The notes beneath the pieces were generated by a model that saw only the letters and a program-made list of their open reading frames with translations, was not told the origin of the DNA and ran no database searches. From Cupriavidus agavae (GTDB lineage Bacteria > Pseudomonadota > Gammaproteobacteria > Burkholderiales > Burkholderiaceae), in contig NZ_SGXM01000001.1 of the NCBI RefSeq assembly GCF_004217045.1, positions 2,397,187 to 2,461,186 on the forward strand: DNA of 64,000 bases, given 5' to 3'. Below are positions 25,873-36,886 of the stretch, in pieces. Position 1 is the stretch's first letter, and each line of letters starts with the position of its first letter. Position numbers and translations under genes: made by a program.

Positions 25873-28800
25873 TCAGACCAGCACCCGCTCGATCCCGCCC
25901 GAATTCGCCTTGGCCACGTACTCCGGCATCCAGTTCTCGCCAAGCAGGTGCCGGGCCATCTCCACGACGATGTAATCGGCGGTTACCGTTGCGTCCTCGT
26001 TGTAACGCGACAGGCCCTGCAGGCACGACGGGCAGCTCGTCAGGATCTTGACGTCGCCATTGAATTCCCCGGTGCGCAGTTTGTCGGCACCCTTGCGCAT
26101 TTCCTCTTCCTTGCGGAAGCGGATCTGCGTGGAGATGTCCGGCCGCGTCACGGCCAGCGTGCCCGATTCGCCGCAGCAGCGGTCGTTCTTCTCGATCTTG
26201 CCGGCGCCCTGGTTGCCGCCCATCAGGTCGTTGACCAGCTTGGTCGGGTCCATCGTCTTGATCGGCGTGTGGCAGGGGTCGTGGTACATGTAGCGCGTAC
26301 CGGTGACGCCTTCGAGCTTGACGCCCTTTTCCAGCAAATATTCGTGGATGTCGATGATGCGGCAGCCCGGGAAGATCTTGTCGAATTCGTACCCGGCAAG
26401 CTGGTCGTAGCACGTACCGCAGCTCACCACCACGGTCTTGATGTCGAGGTAGTTCAGCGTATTGGCCACGCGGTGGAACAGCACGCGGTTGTCGCTGACC
26501 ATTTTCTCGGCCTTGTCATACTGGCCGGCGCCGCGCTGCGGATAGCCGCAGCACAGGTAGCCCGGCGGCAGCACGGTCTGCACGCCCACATGCCACAGCA
26601 TGGCCTGCGTGGCCAGCCCCACCTGCGAGAACAGCCGCTCCGAGCCGCAGCCCGGGAAGTAGAACACGGCCTCGGTCTCGGCCGTGGTCGTCTTCGGGTT
26701 GCGGATGATCGGCACGATCTCGTTGTCCTCGATATCGAGCAACGCGCGCGCCGTCTTCTTGGGCAGGTTGCCCGGCATCTTCTTGTTGATGAAGTGGATT
26801 ACCTGCTCCTGCACCGGCGGCTTGCCAACCGTGGCGGGCGGATGCTGGGTCTGCTTCTTCGCGAATTTCTTGAGCACCTCGTTGCCCAGGCGCTGCGCCT
26901 TGTAGCCCACGCCCATCATCGCGGTGCGCGCGAGGTTGATGGTCTGCGGGTTGGTCGCGTTCAGGAAGAACATCGACGCGGCGGCACCGGGGTTGAACTT
27001 CTTCTGGCCCATCTTGCGCAGCAGGTTGCGCATGTTCATCGACACGTCGCCGAAGTCGATCTTGACCGGGCACGGCGTCACGCACTTGTGGCAGACCGTG
27101 CAGTGGTCGGCCACGTCCGAGAACTCGTCCCAGTGCTTGATCGAGACACCACGGCGCGTCTGCTCCTCGTACAGGAACGCTTCCACCAGCAGCGACGTGG
27201 CCAGGATCTTGTTGCGCGGGCTGTACAGCAGGTTGGCGCGCGGCACGTGCGTGGCGCACACCGGCTTGCACTTGCCGCAGCGCAGGCAGTCCTTGACGCT
27301 GTCGGCAATCGCGCCGATATCGCTCTGCTGCATGATGATGGACTCGTGTCCCATCAGGCCGAACGACGGCGTGTACGCGTTGCGCAGGTCGGCGCCCGGC
27401 AGCAGCTTGCCCTTGTTGAAGCGGCCCTGCGGGTCCACGCGCTGCTTGTACGCGCGGAACTCGCCGATCTCTTCCTCGGTCAGGAACTCCAGCTTGGTGA
27501 TGCCGATGCCGTGCTCGCCCGAGATCACGCCGTCCAGCGAACGCGCGAGATCCATGATGCGGGCCACCGCGCGGTGGGCCTCCTTCATCATGTCGTAGTC
27601 GTCGGAGTTGACCGGCAGGTTGGTGTGCACGTTGCCGTCGCCCGCGTGCATGTGCAGCGCCACGAAGACGCGGCCGCGCAGCACCTGCTTGTGGATCTTC
27701 TGCGCCTCGTCGAGGATGGGCTTGAACTCGCCGCCGTTGAAGATCTTGCGCAGTTCGGCGCGCAGCTCCTGCTTCCAGCTCACGCGGATCGTGCGGTCCT
27801 GCAGCAGATGGAACACCGTGGCGTCCGGCTGCCCCTGCAGGCGCTGCTCGAAGGCCGGGCCCAGCAGGCCCAGGCCGTGGCCGATCAGTGATGCCCTGGC
27901 CGTCTGCAGCGGCGTGTCGAGGTGGTCCTGCAGGTAGAGCCAGCGCTGGCGGATCTCGCGCAGCAGCGTCAGCGCGTGCTGCACGCGGTCTTCGAGCAGT
28001 TCGGCGCTGGGAATCTCGTTGGCGTCGTCGCTGCGGCCCAGCGGCAGGTTGCCACGGGCGAAGAACGCTTCGAGTTCGTCGGTCAGCTTGAGCTTGTTCT
28101 TGATCGACAGCTCGATGTTGATGCGCTCGATGCCATCGGTGTACTCGCCCATGCGCGGCAGCGGAATCACCACGTCTTCGTTGATCTTGAAGGCGTTGGT
28201 GTGGCGCGCGATGGCGGCGGTACGCGAACGGTCGAGCCAGAACTTCTTGCGCGCCTCGGGGCTCACGGCAATGAAGCCTTCGCCGCTCTTGCCGTTGGCC
28301 ATGCGGATGACCTCGGACGTGGCGCGGGCCACGGCGTCCTCGTCGTCGCCGACGATATCGCCGATCAGCACCATCTTCGGGAACGCGTTGCGCTTGCTCT
28401 TGGTGGCATAGCCCACCGCGCGCAGGTAGCGTTCGTCCAGATGCTCCAGGCCAGCCAGGATGGCGCCGCCCTCGCGCTTCGACTCGCTATCGAGGAAGTC
28501 CTTGATCTCGACGATGCTGGGGATCGCGTCGCGCGGCTGGCCGAAGAACTCCAGGCAGACCGTGCGCACGTGCTTCGGCATGCGGTGCAGAATCCAGCGC
28601 GCGCTCGTGATGATGCCGTCGCAACCTTCCTTCTGCACGCCGGGCAGGCCGGCCAGGAACTTGTCGGTGACGTCCTTGCCGAGACCTTCCTTGCGGAACT
28701 TGCGCCCTTCGATGACCAGCGTCTCGGTGCGCAGCACCTTCTCGCCCGGGGCGCGGTTACCGTCCGACCACGTCAGTTCGAACGTGGCCACCGGCACATC

Positions 28801-29847
28801 GTGGATCTTGCCGAGGTTGTGGTCCATCCGGGCGATCTCGAGCCAGTTGCCCTCCGGATCGACCATGCGCCACCAGGCCAGGTTGTCGAGCGCGGTGCCC
28901 CACAGCACGGCCTTCTTGCCGCCCGCGTTCATCGCCACGTTGCCGCCGATGCACGAGGCATCGATCGAGGTGGGGTCCACCGCGAAGACCAGCCCGGCGC
29001 GGTCCGCGGCATCGGCCACGCGGCGCGTGACCACGCCGGCGCCCGAGAAGATCGTCGCCACCTTGTGCGGCACGCCGGGCAGGTCGGTCATCTCGACCGC
29101 ATCGAGGCGTTCGAGCTTTTCAGTATTGATGACGGCCGAAAACGGCGTCAGCGGCACGGCGCCGCCGGTGTAGCCGGTACCGCCTCCGCGCGGAATGATC
29201 GTCAGGCCGAGTTCGAAGCAACCCTTGACCAGGCCGGCGATCTCTTCCTCGGTGTCCGGGGTCAGCACCACGAACGGGTATTCCACGCGCCAGTCGGTGG
29301 CGTCGGTCACGTGCGAGACGCGCGACAGGCCATCGAACTTGATGTTGTCCTTCTGCGTCACGCGGCCCAGCACGCGCTGGGCGCGCTTGCGCAGCGCGTA
29401 GGCATCGGCGAATTCCTGCTTGAATGCCTCGATCGCCTGCTTGGCGAACACCACCAGTTGCTCCACGCGGTGCGAGCGGTCCTCGGCGGCCGGTTCGGCA
29501 TGCTCGGCGCGGTCGGCAGCGCGGCGCTTCTCGATTTCGGCGAGGCGGTGATGCAGCGCATCCACCAGCATCTGGCGGCGCTTGGGATTTTCGAGCAGGT
29601 CGTCCTGCAGGTAGGGGTTGCGGCGGACCACCCAGATATCGCCGAGCACCTCGTAGAGCATGCGGGCGGAGCGGCCGGTGCGGCGTTCGCCGCGCAGTTC
29701 GTCCAGGATGCGCCAGGCTTCCTCGCCCAGCAGACGGATAACAATCTCGCGGTCCGAAAACGACGTGTAGTTATAGGGGATCTCGCGCAGGCGCGGCGGG
29801 GCGTCCTGCGCTGCGAGCTTGGCGTCGAGCACGAGTGGGGCGTTCAT
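25873..29847 (-). CDS. very large FAD / Fe-S oxidoreductase (DUF3683, FAD_binding_4, CCG domains)
   Basis: The 1324-residue protein combines several modules. An N-terminal DUF3683 region comes first (1-160). A flavin-binding domain of the D-lactate dehydrogenase/glycolate oxidase type has [12 protein letters not shown] at 220-231. Two ferredoxin-like clusters follow: [18 protein letters not shown] (near 853) and [18 protein letters not shown] (near 915). The C-terminal half has paired CCG motifs, [14 protein letters not shown] (about 1064-1097) and [15 protein letters not shown] (about 1190-1225), as in GlpC/GlcF/heterodisulfide reductase subunits. This looks like a GlcD-GlcF fusion, probably a membrane-linked 2-hydroxyacid dehydrogenase. 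The substrate is unknown. The start [10 protein letters not shown] is preferred over a 39-residue low-support extension. Confidence 0.9.
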   Translation of the reverse strand: MNAPLVLDAKLAAQDAPPRLREIPYNYTSFSDREIVIRLLGEEAWRILDELRGERRTGRSARMLYEVLGDIWVVRRNPYLQDDLLENPKRRQMLVDALHHRLAEIEKRRAADRAEHAEPAAEDRSHRVEQLVVFAKQAIEAFKQEFADAYALRKRAQRVLGRVTQKDNIKFDGLSRVSHVTDATDWRVEYPFVVLTPDTEEEIAGLVKGCFELGLTIIPRGGGTGYTGGAVPLTPFSAVINTEKLERLDAVEMTDLPGVPHKVATIFSGAGVVTRRVADAADRAGLVFAVDPTSIDASCIGGNVAMNAGGKKAVLWGTALDNLAWWRMVDPEGNWLEIARMDHNLGKIHDVPVATFELTWSDGNRAPGEKVLRTETLVIEGRKFRKEGLGKDVTDKFLAGLPGVQKEGCDGIITSARWILHRMPKHVRTVCLEFFGQPRDAIPSIVEIKDFLDSESKREGGAILAGLEHLDERYLRAVGYATKSKRNAFPKMVLIGDIVGDDEDAVARATSEVIRMANGKSGEGFIAVSPEARKKFWLDRSRTAAIARHTNAFKINEDVVIPLPRMGEYTDGIERINIELSIKNKLKLTDELEAFFARGNLPLGRSDDANEIPSAELLEDRVQHALTLLREIRQRWLYLQDHLDTPLQTARASLIGHGLGLLGPAFEQRLQGQPDATVFHLLQDRTIRVSWKQELRAELRKIFNGGEFKPILDEAQKIHKQVLRGRVFVALHMHAGDGNVHTNLPVNSDDYDMMKEAHRAVARIMDLARSLDGVISGEHGIGITKLEFLTEEEIGEFRAYKQRVDPQGRFNKGKLLPGADLRNAYTPSFGLMGHESIIMQQSDIGAIADSVKDCLRCGKCKPVCATHVPRANLLYSPRNKILATSLLVEAFLYEEQTRRGVSIKHWDEFSDVADHCTVCHKCVTPCPVKIDFGDVSMNMRNLLRKMGQKKFNPGAAASMFFLNATNPQTINLARTAMMGVGYKAQRLGNEVLKKFAKKQTQHPPATVGKPPVQEQVIHFINKKMPGNLPKKTARALLDIEDNEIVPIIRNPKTTTAETEAVFYFPGCGSERLFSQVGLATQAMLWHVGVQTVLPPGYLCCGYPQRGAGQYDKAEKMVSDNRVLFHRVANTLNYLDIKTVVVSCGTCYDQLAGYEFDKIFPGCRIIDIHEYLLEKGVKLEGVTGTRYMYHDPCHTPIKTMDPTKLVNDLMGGNQGAGKIEKNDRCCGESGTLAVTRPDISTQIRFRKEEEMRKGADKLRTGEFNGDVKILTSCPSCLQGLSRYNEDATVTADYIVVEMARHLLGENWMPEYVAKANSGGIERVLV

Positions 29848-29990
29848 GGGCGGGACCGCTTTTGAAGCAGCGCACGGGGACGGTGCGCAATTTTTCGTCA
29901 TTAAAGGGCGATTGTACTGCAACGCCCCGTTTTGCCGCACTGCAACAAGACCACTTCGTGGCAATAACCACCAGCTTTGTCAGGGATTCG

Positions 29991-30020
29991 CCCCGTTTCG
30001 GGCATTTTCCTGCTGTATCT
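29991..30020. repeat. short hairpin repeat downstream of yqaA
   Basis: The stem CCCG-TTT-CGGG is followed by CATTTTCCTGCTGTATC, which resembles the element at 18610-18640. It lies just past the yqaA stop. Confidence 0.5.
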
Positions 30021-30031
30021 GGCGCCGAAGC

Positions 30032-30610
30032 TCAGAACCACTGCCGGATGGCCTCGCCCACGCCGCGCCAGAACGAGTCCGGAATCCACAGCAGGCTGGC
30101 CGTCATGATCAGGTAGCGCGCGAACTTTCCGATCGCCATATAGAAGACGCTCTGCCAGAACGGCAGCCGCAGCCAGCCGCCTAAAGTGCACAATGGATCA
30201 CCAATGGCAGGCAGCCACGACAGCAGCATGGTCGGCGGCCCCCAGCGCTTCATCCAGCGGAAGTATTTCGCGTCGAGCTTGGGCTTGTGGGGCTTGCGCG
30301 GGTGGGGACGGTGCTGGGCGTGCTCGATCTCGTGCTCGTGGTGCTGGCGCCGCTGGCGGTAGCGCACCACGGCCAGCTTGGCGGCATAGCCCAGCCACCA
30401 GTCGATGGCGCCGCCCACGGTGTTGCCCGCCGTGGCCACCAGCACGGCCGGCCAGAACATGTCCGGGTTCAGCTTGACGTAGCCGAACACCGCCGGCTCC
30501 GAGCCCAGGGGCAGCAGCGTGGCGCTGATCAGGCTGACCACGAAGATCGCCGGCAGCCCCACCTTGGGCAGGGCCACCGTGTCGAACAGCCAGTCGGTAA
30601 AAGCTTCCAT
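30032..30610 (-). CDS. YqaA-family membrane protein (DedA/VTT-like)
   Basis: A 192-residue inner-membrane protein of the SNARE-associated/VTT (DedA-like) superfamily. Hydrophobic segments include VGLPAIFVVSLISATLLPLGSEP and FWPAVLVATAGNTVGGAIDWWLG. The GNTVGG..W pattern and P-x-x-GSEP motif are typical of YqaA. A cytoplasmic loop is rich in His/Arg/Lys, followed by WLPAIGDPLCTLGGWLRLPFW, a re-entrant segment also typical of the family. DedA-family proteins are linked to lipid scrambling or undecaprenyl phosphate recycling; the role of YqaA is uncertain. Confidence 0.85.
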   Translation of the reverse strand: MEAFTDWLFDTVALPKVGLPAIFVVSLISATLLPLGSEPAVFGYVKLNPDMFWPAVLVATAGNTVGGAIDWWLGYAAKLAVVRYRQRRQHHEHEIEHAQHRPHPRKPHKPKLDAKYFRWMKRWGPPTMLLSWLPAIGDPLCTLGGWLRLPFWQSVFYMAIGKFARYLIMTASLLWIPDSFWRGVGEAIRQWF

Positions 30611-30872
30611 ACGAGAAGGGGCGCGGGGCTGCCGGCAGGGGAAACCGCATGGCGAGCCCGGGGGATTTGTGATTAACTGTTAGAGCCTGTTGCGGCGATT
30701 CGTTCATTGCGCCGCCACCACCGGGCATCAACACCGACAGTACCCGGCAGCACCAATATCACGAAATAGCCGTCCCAACCAAGCGGCAGTACCGCGTCGT
30801 GGCCAGTCCCGCGCAGTGTCAATTCGGGATTCGGCGGAGCTTGCCATGCGCGCACCCACAATGGAGACAAGC

Positions 30873-31388
<516 letters not shown>

Positions 31389-31400
31389 CGGAGGCCCGCC

Positions 31401-33794
31401 ATGAACGCACCCGAAACCCAATCGCTGATCGGCGCATCGGTCAAGCGCAAGGAAGACTACCGCTTCCTGACCGGCAACGGCCAGTACACCGACGACGTCA
31501 CGCTGCCCCACCAGAGCTACGCCTGCTTCGTGCGCTCCCCGCACGCCCATGCGCGCATCCGTTCGGTCGATACCGCGCAGGCACTGGCTGCCCCGGGCGT
31601 GGTGGCCGTGCTGACCGGCGCCGACATGGCCGCCGACAAGGTGGGCGGCCTGCCGTGCGGCTGGCTGATCCACAGCATCGACGGCACGCCGATGAAGGAG
31701 CCGCCCCACCCTGCCCTGGCGCATGACCGCGTGCGCCACGTGGGCGACCAGGTGGCGCTGGTCATTGCCGAATCGCTGCAGCAGGCGCGCGATGCCGCCG
31801 AGCTGGTCGATGTCGATTACGAGGAGCTGCCCGCCGTGGTCAGCCCGGCCGATGCCGCGTCGGCCTCGACCATGGTCCACGATGACGTCCCCGCCAACAC
31901 CTGCTACACCTGGGGCCACGGCGACAAGGCCGCCACCGATGCCGCGTTCGCCGGCGCCGCGCACGTGACCACTCTGGAGATCGTCAACAACCGGCTGATT
32001 CCCAACGCCATCGAGCCGCGCGCGGTCAACGCCAGCTACACGCGCCAGGACGACGGCTACACGGTCTATGTCTCGAACCAGAATCCGCATGTGGAGCGCC
32101 TGCTGATGGGCGCGTTCGTGCTCGGGCTGCCCGAGTCGCGGCTGCGCATCATTGCGCCCGATGTCGGCGGCGGGTTCGGCTCGAAGATCTTCCTCTACCC
32201 CGAGGACGTGGCGCTGACCTGGGCCTCGAAGAAGATCGGCCGCCCGGTCAAGTGGACGGCCGAGCGCAGCGAATCGTTCCTGACCGACGCCCACGGCCGC
32301 GACCACGTGACCAAGGCCGAACTGGCGATGGACGCCGACGGCAGGTTCCTCGCCATGCGGGTGCACACGGTGGCCAACATGGGCGCGTACCTGTCCACGT
32401 TCGCCAGCAGCGTGCCAACCATCCTCTATGCCACGCTGCTCGCCGGCCAGTACGCCACGCCGGCCATCTACGCCGAGGTCAAGGCGGTCTTCACGAATAC
32501 CGCGCCGGTCGACGCCTACCGTGGCGCGGGCCGGCCCGAAGCCACCTACGTGGTCGAGCGGCTGGTCGAGGCCGCCGCGCGCGAGCTGGGCACCGATCCC
32601 GCCGCGCTGCGCCGCAAGAACTTCATCCGCAACTTCCCGTACGCCACGCCGGTGGGCCTGACCTACGACACCGGCGACTACGAACCCTGCCTGGCACGCG
32701 CCCAGGAACTGGCCGACGTGGCCGGCTTTCCGGCCCGGCGCGACGAGGCGAAGCAGCGCGGCAAGCTGCGCGGGCTTGGCTACTCGTGCTACATCGAGGC
32801 ATGCGGGCTGGCGCCGTCGAACATCGCCGGCGCGCTCGGCGCACGGGCCGGCCTGTTCGAGGTGGGCGAGATCCGCGTGCACCCCACGGGCACCGTCACG
32901 GTGTTCACGGGCTCGCACAGCCACGGGCAGGGCCACGAAACCACCTTCGCGCAGATTGTGGCGCAGCGGCTCGGCATCGCGCTGGACGCCGTGGAGATCG
33001 TGCACGGCGACACCGGCCGGGTGCCGTTCGGCATGGGCACCTATGGCTCGCGCTCGCTGGCCGTGGGCGGCTCGGCCATCATGAAGGCGCTCGACAAGAT
33101 CGAGACCAAGGCGAAAAAGATTGCCGCGCACCTGCTGGAGGCGTCGGACACGGACATCGAGTTCAGCGACGGCGTGTTCCGCGTGGCCGGCACCGACCGC
33201 ACCAAGACGTTCGGCGAGGTGGCGCTGACCGCCTACGTGCCGCACAACTACCCGCTCGACAAGCTGGAGCCCGGCCTCAACGAGAACGCGTTCTACGACC
33301 CCACCAACTTCACCTATCCGTCGGGCGCCTATATCTGCGAGGTCGAGGTGGACCCCGACACCGGCCGCTCCGAAGTCATCAAGTTCACGGCCGTGGACGA
33401 CTTCGGCAACGTGATCAACCCGATGATCGTCGAAGGCCAGGTGCATGGCGGTATCGGCCAGGGACTGGGCCAGGCGATGTACGAGCAGTGCATCTACGAC
33501 CCCGACAGCGGCCAGTTGCTGACCGGCTCGTACATGGACTACGCGATGCCGCGCGCCGGCGACCTGCCCGACTTCACGGTGGAAACCTCGTCGGGCACGC
33601 CGTGCACGCACAACCCGCTTGGCGTGAAGGGCTGCGGCGAGGCTGGCGCCATCGGCTCGCCGCCGGCCTTCATCAACGCGCTGGTCGACGCGCTGGCGCC
33701 GCTCGGCGTGCGCGATATCCAGATGCCCGCCACACCGCACCGCACCTGGCAGGCCATTCAGGCCGCACAGGCTTCGCAGGGCGCCACTGCCTAG
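31401..33794 (+). CDS. CoxL-like molybdenum large subunit, Form II
   Basis: This 797-residue catalytic subunit binds the molybdopterin cytosine dinucleotide cofactor. The active-site loop is AYRGAGR at residues 372-378, the signature of Form II (not Form I, which has AYRCSFR). The catalytic glutamate is Glu747 in [14 protein letters not shown]. Typical N-terminal elements include [19 protein letters not shown] and GADMAADK. Form II enzymes are widespread in proteobacteria and their main substrate is debated; efficient CO oxidation is documented for Form I. It is preceded by a good GGAGG and flanked by coxS and coxM. Confidence 0.95.
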   Translation: MNAPETQSLIGASVKRKEDYRFLTGNGQYTDDVTLPHQSYACFVRSPHAHARIRSVDTAQALAAPGVVAVLTGADMAADKVGGLPCGWLIHSIDGTPMKEPPHPALAHDRVRHVGDQVALVIAESLQQARDAAELVDVDYEELPAVVSPADAASASTMVHDDVPANTCYTWGHGDKAATDAAFAGAAHVTTLEIVNNRLIPNAIEPRAVNASYTRQDDGYTVYVSNQNPHVERLLMGAFVLGLPESRLRIIAPDVGGGFGSKIFLYPEDVALTWASKKIGRPVKWTAERSESFLTDAHGRDHVTKAELAMDADGRFLAMRVHTVANMGAYLSTFASSVPTILYATLLAGQYATPAIYAEVKAVFTNTAPVDAYRGAGRPEATYVVERLVEAAARELGTDPAALRRKNFIRNFPYATPVGLTYDTGDYEPCLARAQELADVAGFPARRDEAKQRGKLRGLGYSCYIEACGLAPSNIAGALGARAGLFEVGEIRVHPTGTVTVFTGSHSHGQGHETTFAQIVAQRLGIALDAVEIVHGDTGRVPFGMGTYGSRSLAVGGSAIMKALDKIETKAKKIAAHLLEASDTDIEFSDGVFRVAGTDRTKTFGEVALTAYVPHNYPLDKLEPGLNENAFYDPTNFTYPSGAYICEVEVDPDTGRSEVIKFTAVDDFGNVINPMIVEGQVHGGIGQGLGQAMYEQCIYDPDSGQLLTGSYMDYAMPRAGDLPDFTVETSSGTPCTHNPLGVKGCGEAGAIGSPPAFINALVDALAPLGVRDIQMPATPHRTWQAIQAAQASQGATA

Positions 33795-33804
33795 GGGACA
33801 CCAC

Positions 33805-34605
33805 ATGTACGCATTCCAGTTCGAACGCGCCACCGATGCCCAGGCAGCGGTGGCCAAACTGAAGTCCGATGGCGACGCCAAGTTCCTGGCCGGCGGCCAG
33901 AGCCTGCTCGCCGCCATGAAGCTGCGCCTGGCCGCGCCCTCGATGCTCGTCGACGTGGCGCGCATTCCCGGCATGGCCGACATCAAGGTCCAGGGTGATG
34001 CCGTGGTGATCGGCGCCGCCGCCTGCCATGCCGACGTGGCCGCCAACGCCGAGGTCAAGGCCCGTATCCCGGGGCTGGCCGCGCTGGCGCTCGGCATCGG
34101 CGACCGGCAGGTGCGCGCGCTGGGCACGCTGGGCGGCTCGCTCGCCAACGACGACCCGGCAGCCGATTACCCGGCGGCGGTGCTGGCGCTCAACGCCACG
34201 GTCATCACCGACCGCCGCGAGATTGCCGCCGACGACTTCTTCAAGGGTCTCTATGAAACCGCGCTGGCGCCCGACGAGCTGATCACGGCGGTGCGCTTCC
34301 CGGTGCCCGAGCAGTCCGGCTACGTCAAGTTCCGCAACCCGGCCTCGCGCTTTGCGCTGGTGGGCGTGATGGTGGCCCGCACCGGCCAGACCGTGCGCGT
34401 GGCGGTCACCGGCGCGGCAGACAGCGTGTTCCGCGCGCCGGCGCTGGAACAGGCGTTGGCCGCAAGCTTCACGCCGGCAGCGGCGCGCGCGGTAAAGATG
34501 GACGCGTCCGGGCTGAATACCGATCTCCATGCCTCGGCGGCGTATCGGGCGCATCTGATTCCGGTGCTGGCGGCAAGGGCGGTGGAGGCGGCGTTGAGGG
34601 GTTGA
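33805..34605 (+). CDS. CoxM-like FAD-binding subunit
   Basis: The 266-residue flavoprotein subunit accepts electrons from CoxS and donates them to quinone or another acceptor. The FAD-binding motifs are AGGQSLLAAMKLRL (about 33-46) and TLGGSLANDDPAADYP, corresponding to the AGG(Q/H)SL and T(I/L)GG patterns of the family. Gene order S-L-M is that of Form II operons; Form I operons run M-S-L. A GGGGAC site precedes the start, which lies 11 nt after the large-subunit stop. Confidence 0.94.
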   Translation: MYAFQFERATDAQAAVAKLKSDGDAKFLAGGQSLLAAMKLRLAAPSMLVDVARIPGMADIKVQGDAVVIGAAACHADVAANAEVKARIPGLAALALGIGDRQVRALGTLGGSLANDDPAADYPAAVLALNATVITDRREIAADDFFKGLYETALAPDELITAVRFPVPEQSGYVKFRNPASRFALVGVMVARTGQTVRVAVTGAADSVFRAPALEQALAASFTPAAARAVKMDASGLNTDLHASAAYRAHLIPVLAARAVEAALRG

Positions 34606-34622
34606 CGCGGTAGTGGTTGGTT

Positions 34623-34655
34623 GCTCCCCTCTCCCACTTCATGGGAGAGGGGAGC
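34623..34655. repeat. palindromic intergenic repeat, copy 3
   Basis: A 14-bp perfect stem with a 5-nt loop carries the CCCCTCTCCC/GGGAGAGGGG core shared with 844-872 and 6491-6533. It lies between coxM and coxD, in the 78-nt gap of an otherwise compact operon, so it may set a step in expression between structural and maturation genes. Confidence 0.7.
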
Positions 34656-34683
34656 GCATAGCGAAGGGTATTTGCACTGAACA

Positions 34684-35577
34684 ATGCTTCCAGACTCCAT
34701 CGACACCACCCTCACACAACTCGCCGCGCAGCAATATTTCGCCGACCGCGAAACCGCTACCGTGCTCTATCTCGCCCTGCGCATGCAGCGGCCGCTGTTT
34801 CTGGAAGGCGAACCCGGGGTAGGCAAGACCGCGCTGGCGCAGGCGATGGCCGCCATGCTCGGCACGCGGCTGCTGCGGCTGCAGTGCTACGAGGGGCTCG
34901 ATGCCGCCAGCGCGCTGTACGAATGGGACTATCCGCGCCAGATCATGGCGCTGCGGCTGGCCGAGGCGCGCGGCGAACGGCCCGGGGAACAGTCGCTCTA
35001 CCGCGACGAATTCCTGCTCAAACGCCCGCTGCTGGAGGCACTGCTGCCCGACCCCGCCGCGCCGGGCGTGCCGCGCGTGCTGCTGATCGACGAGATCGAT
35101 CGGGCCGACGAGCCGTTCGAAGCCTTCCTGCTGGAAGTGCTGTCCGAGTACCAGGTGTCGATTCCCGAGATCGGCGTGTTGCGGGCCGAGCGGCCGCCGC
35201 TGATCGTCATCACGTCCAACCGTACGCGCGAGGTACACGACGCGCTCAAGCGCCGCTGCCTCTACCAGTGGATGGGCTATCCGGACCGCCAGCGCGAACT
35301 CCAGATCGTGGCCGCCCGAGCGCCCGAGGCGGCCGCCGCGCTGCAACGGCAGGCCGTCGATTTCATCCACCGGCTGCGCGGCATCGACCTGTTCAAGGCA
35401 CCCGGCATTGCCGAGGCCATCGACTGGAGCCGCGCGCTGGCCGCGCTGGGCGTGACCGAACTCGATCCCCAATCGGTACGCGACACCCTCGGCGTGCTGC
35501 TCAAGTACCAGGACGACCTGGCACGCGCCGATGGCCCGACCATCGCCGAACTGCTGGCCGGCCCCACCCCCGCCTGA
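34684..35577 (+). CDS. CoxD-like MoxR AAA+ ATPase
   Basis: The 297-residue AAA+ chaperone has Walker A GEPGVGKT (42-49) and Walker B VLLIDEIDRAD. MoxR/CoxD ATPases unfold or remodel apo-enzymes; CoxD helps insert the Cu-S-Mo centre of CO dehydrogenase. Here the target should be the adjacent large subunit, although Form II enzymes lack the copper-ligand cysteine. It pairs with the VWA protein encoded 1 nt downstream, a classic MoxR-VWA pair. Confidence 0.92.
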   Translation: MLPDSIDTTLTQLAAQQYFADRETATVLYLALRMQRPLFLEGEPGVGKTALAQAMAAMLGTRLLRLQCYEGLDAASALYEWDYPRQIMALRLAEARGERPGEQSLYRDEFLLKRPLLEALLPDPAAPGVPRVLLIDEIDRADEPFEAFLLEVLSEYQVSIPEIGVLRAERPPLIVITSNRTREVHDALKRRCLYQWMGYPDRQRELQIVAARAPEAAAALQRQAVDFIHRLRGIDLFKAPGIAEAIDWSRALAALGVTELDPQSVRDTLGVLLKYQDDLARADGPTIAELLAGPTPA

Positions 35578-35578
35578 C

Positions 35579-36886
35579 ATGCTGACCGCCCCGCTGCCGA
35601 TGCTGGCGCGCAACGTCACCCATTTCATGCGGCTGCTGCGCGACGCGGGCTTCGGGCTCTCGCCGGCCCATGCCGTCGATGCGCTGACCGCGCTGCACCA
35701 CGTCGATATCGGCCAGCGCGACGAAGTCCGCGCCGCGCTGGCCGCGCTGGTGTTGTCCGGGCCCGACCAGCGCCCGCTGTTCGACGCCGCGTTCGACCTG
35801 TTCTGGCGCGACCCCGACTGGGAGGGCAAGCTGCGCGCGATGCTGCTGCCGCGTGTCGATGCTGGCGCGCCGCCGCCGAAACGCAGCAACCGGCTGGCCG
35901 ATGCACTGGCCGCGCGCCAGCCCGCGCCGCCGACACCTGCGGAACCGCCGCGCGAGGAGCGCTTCACCGCGCCGCTGACGTTCTCGGATCAGGAGCGCCT
36001 GGCGAGCCGCGATTTCGAAACCCTGACCGCCGACGAGTGGCGCGCGCTGCAGCATCTGGTGCGCACCCGCCGCGCGCATCTGGCGCTGCAGCGCACGCGC
36101 CGCCTGAAGCCGTCCGCTACCGGTACCCATGCCGACCTGCGCGCCAGCGCCCGGCTGGCGGTACGCCAGCACGGCGAGTGGCTGCGCTGGAAGTTCCGCC
36201 GCCACGCCCGCCGCAAACCGCCCGTGGTGCTGCTGCTCGATATCTCGGGCTCGATGAGCCAGTACTCGCGCGCCGTGCTGTACTTCTGCCACGCGCTGAT
36301 GCAGGGCCGCGAGCGCATGCACGTCTTCCTGTTCGGCACGCGCCTGACCAACGTGACCCGCGCGCTGCGCGAGCGCGATCCCGACGAAGCGGTCACGCTG
36401 ATCACCGAACAGGTGCGCGACTGGGCCGGCGGCACGCGCATCGGTGCCGCGCTGGCCACGTTCAACCGCCAATGGGCCCGCCGCACGCTCTCCGGGCGCG
36501 CCACGGTGCTGTTCGTCAGCGACGGCATCGACCTCGAACAGATCGACCTGCTGGCCGACGAGATGGCGCGCCTGCGCCGCTTCGCGCACCGCATCGTCTG
36601 GCTCAATCCGCTGCTGCGCTACGCCGGCTTCACGCCGCAGGCGCGCGGCATCCAGGCCATCCTGCCCCATGTGGATGCCCTGCATCCCGCGCACAACCTC
36701 GACAGCCTGTTCGCGCTCGAGGCGCTGCTGGCCGACACCCCGGCCGCCGCCGTTCCACCCATGAACCAACGCCAAGGACGCCCCCATGGAAATGACCCAG
36801 ACCCAGCGCCTGCCCGTGCCGCAGCAGGTAGCGTGGGAAGCGCTGAACGACGTGGCGCTGCTCAAGCAATGTATCCCCGGATGTGA
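35579..36886 (+). CDS. CoxE-like VWA-domain maturation protein
   Basis: The 435-residue protein has an N-terminal helical region and a von Willebrand A domain with an intact MIDAS site, LLLDISGSMSQYS (Asp near 221), plus FVSDGIDLEQ. It works with the MoxR ATPase in enzyme maturation. The start ATG lies 1 nt after the coxD stop. The last 33 or so residues overlap coxG in another frame for 101 nt and read as low-complexity Arg/Ala/Pro, unlike the conserved body, so the original stop may have been lost or a frameshift may be present. Confidence 0.87.
   Translation: MLTAPLPMLARNVTHFMRLLRDAGFGLSPAHAVDALTALHHVDIGQRDEVRAALAALVLSGPDQRPLFDAAFDLFWRDPDWEGKLRAMLLPRVDAGAPPPKRSNRLADALAARQPAPPTPAEPPREERFTAPLTFSDQERLASRDFETLTADEWRALQHLVRTRRAHLALQRTRRLKPSATGTHADLRASARLAVRQHGEWLRWKFRRHARRKPPVVLLLDISGSMSQYSRAVLYFCHALMQGRERMHVFLFGTRLTNVTRALRERDPDEAVTLITEQVRDWAGGTRIGAALATFNRQWARRTLSGRATVLFVSDGIDLEQIDLLADEMARLRRFAHRIVWLNPLLRYAGFTPQARGIQAILPHVDALHPAHNLDSLFALEALLADTPAAAVPPMNQRQGRPHGNDPDPAPARAAAGSVGSAERRGAAQAMYPRM

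Noticed and set aside
27922..29865. Plus-strand open frame antisense to the FAD/Fe-S protein
   Set aside because: Shadow of the coding strand; the minus-strand frame has clear cofactor motifs.
36786..36886. Reading the coxE tail as a conserved domain
   Set aside because: The residues are Arg/Ala/Pro-rich and out of frame with coxG, so they are treated as run-on.
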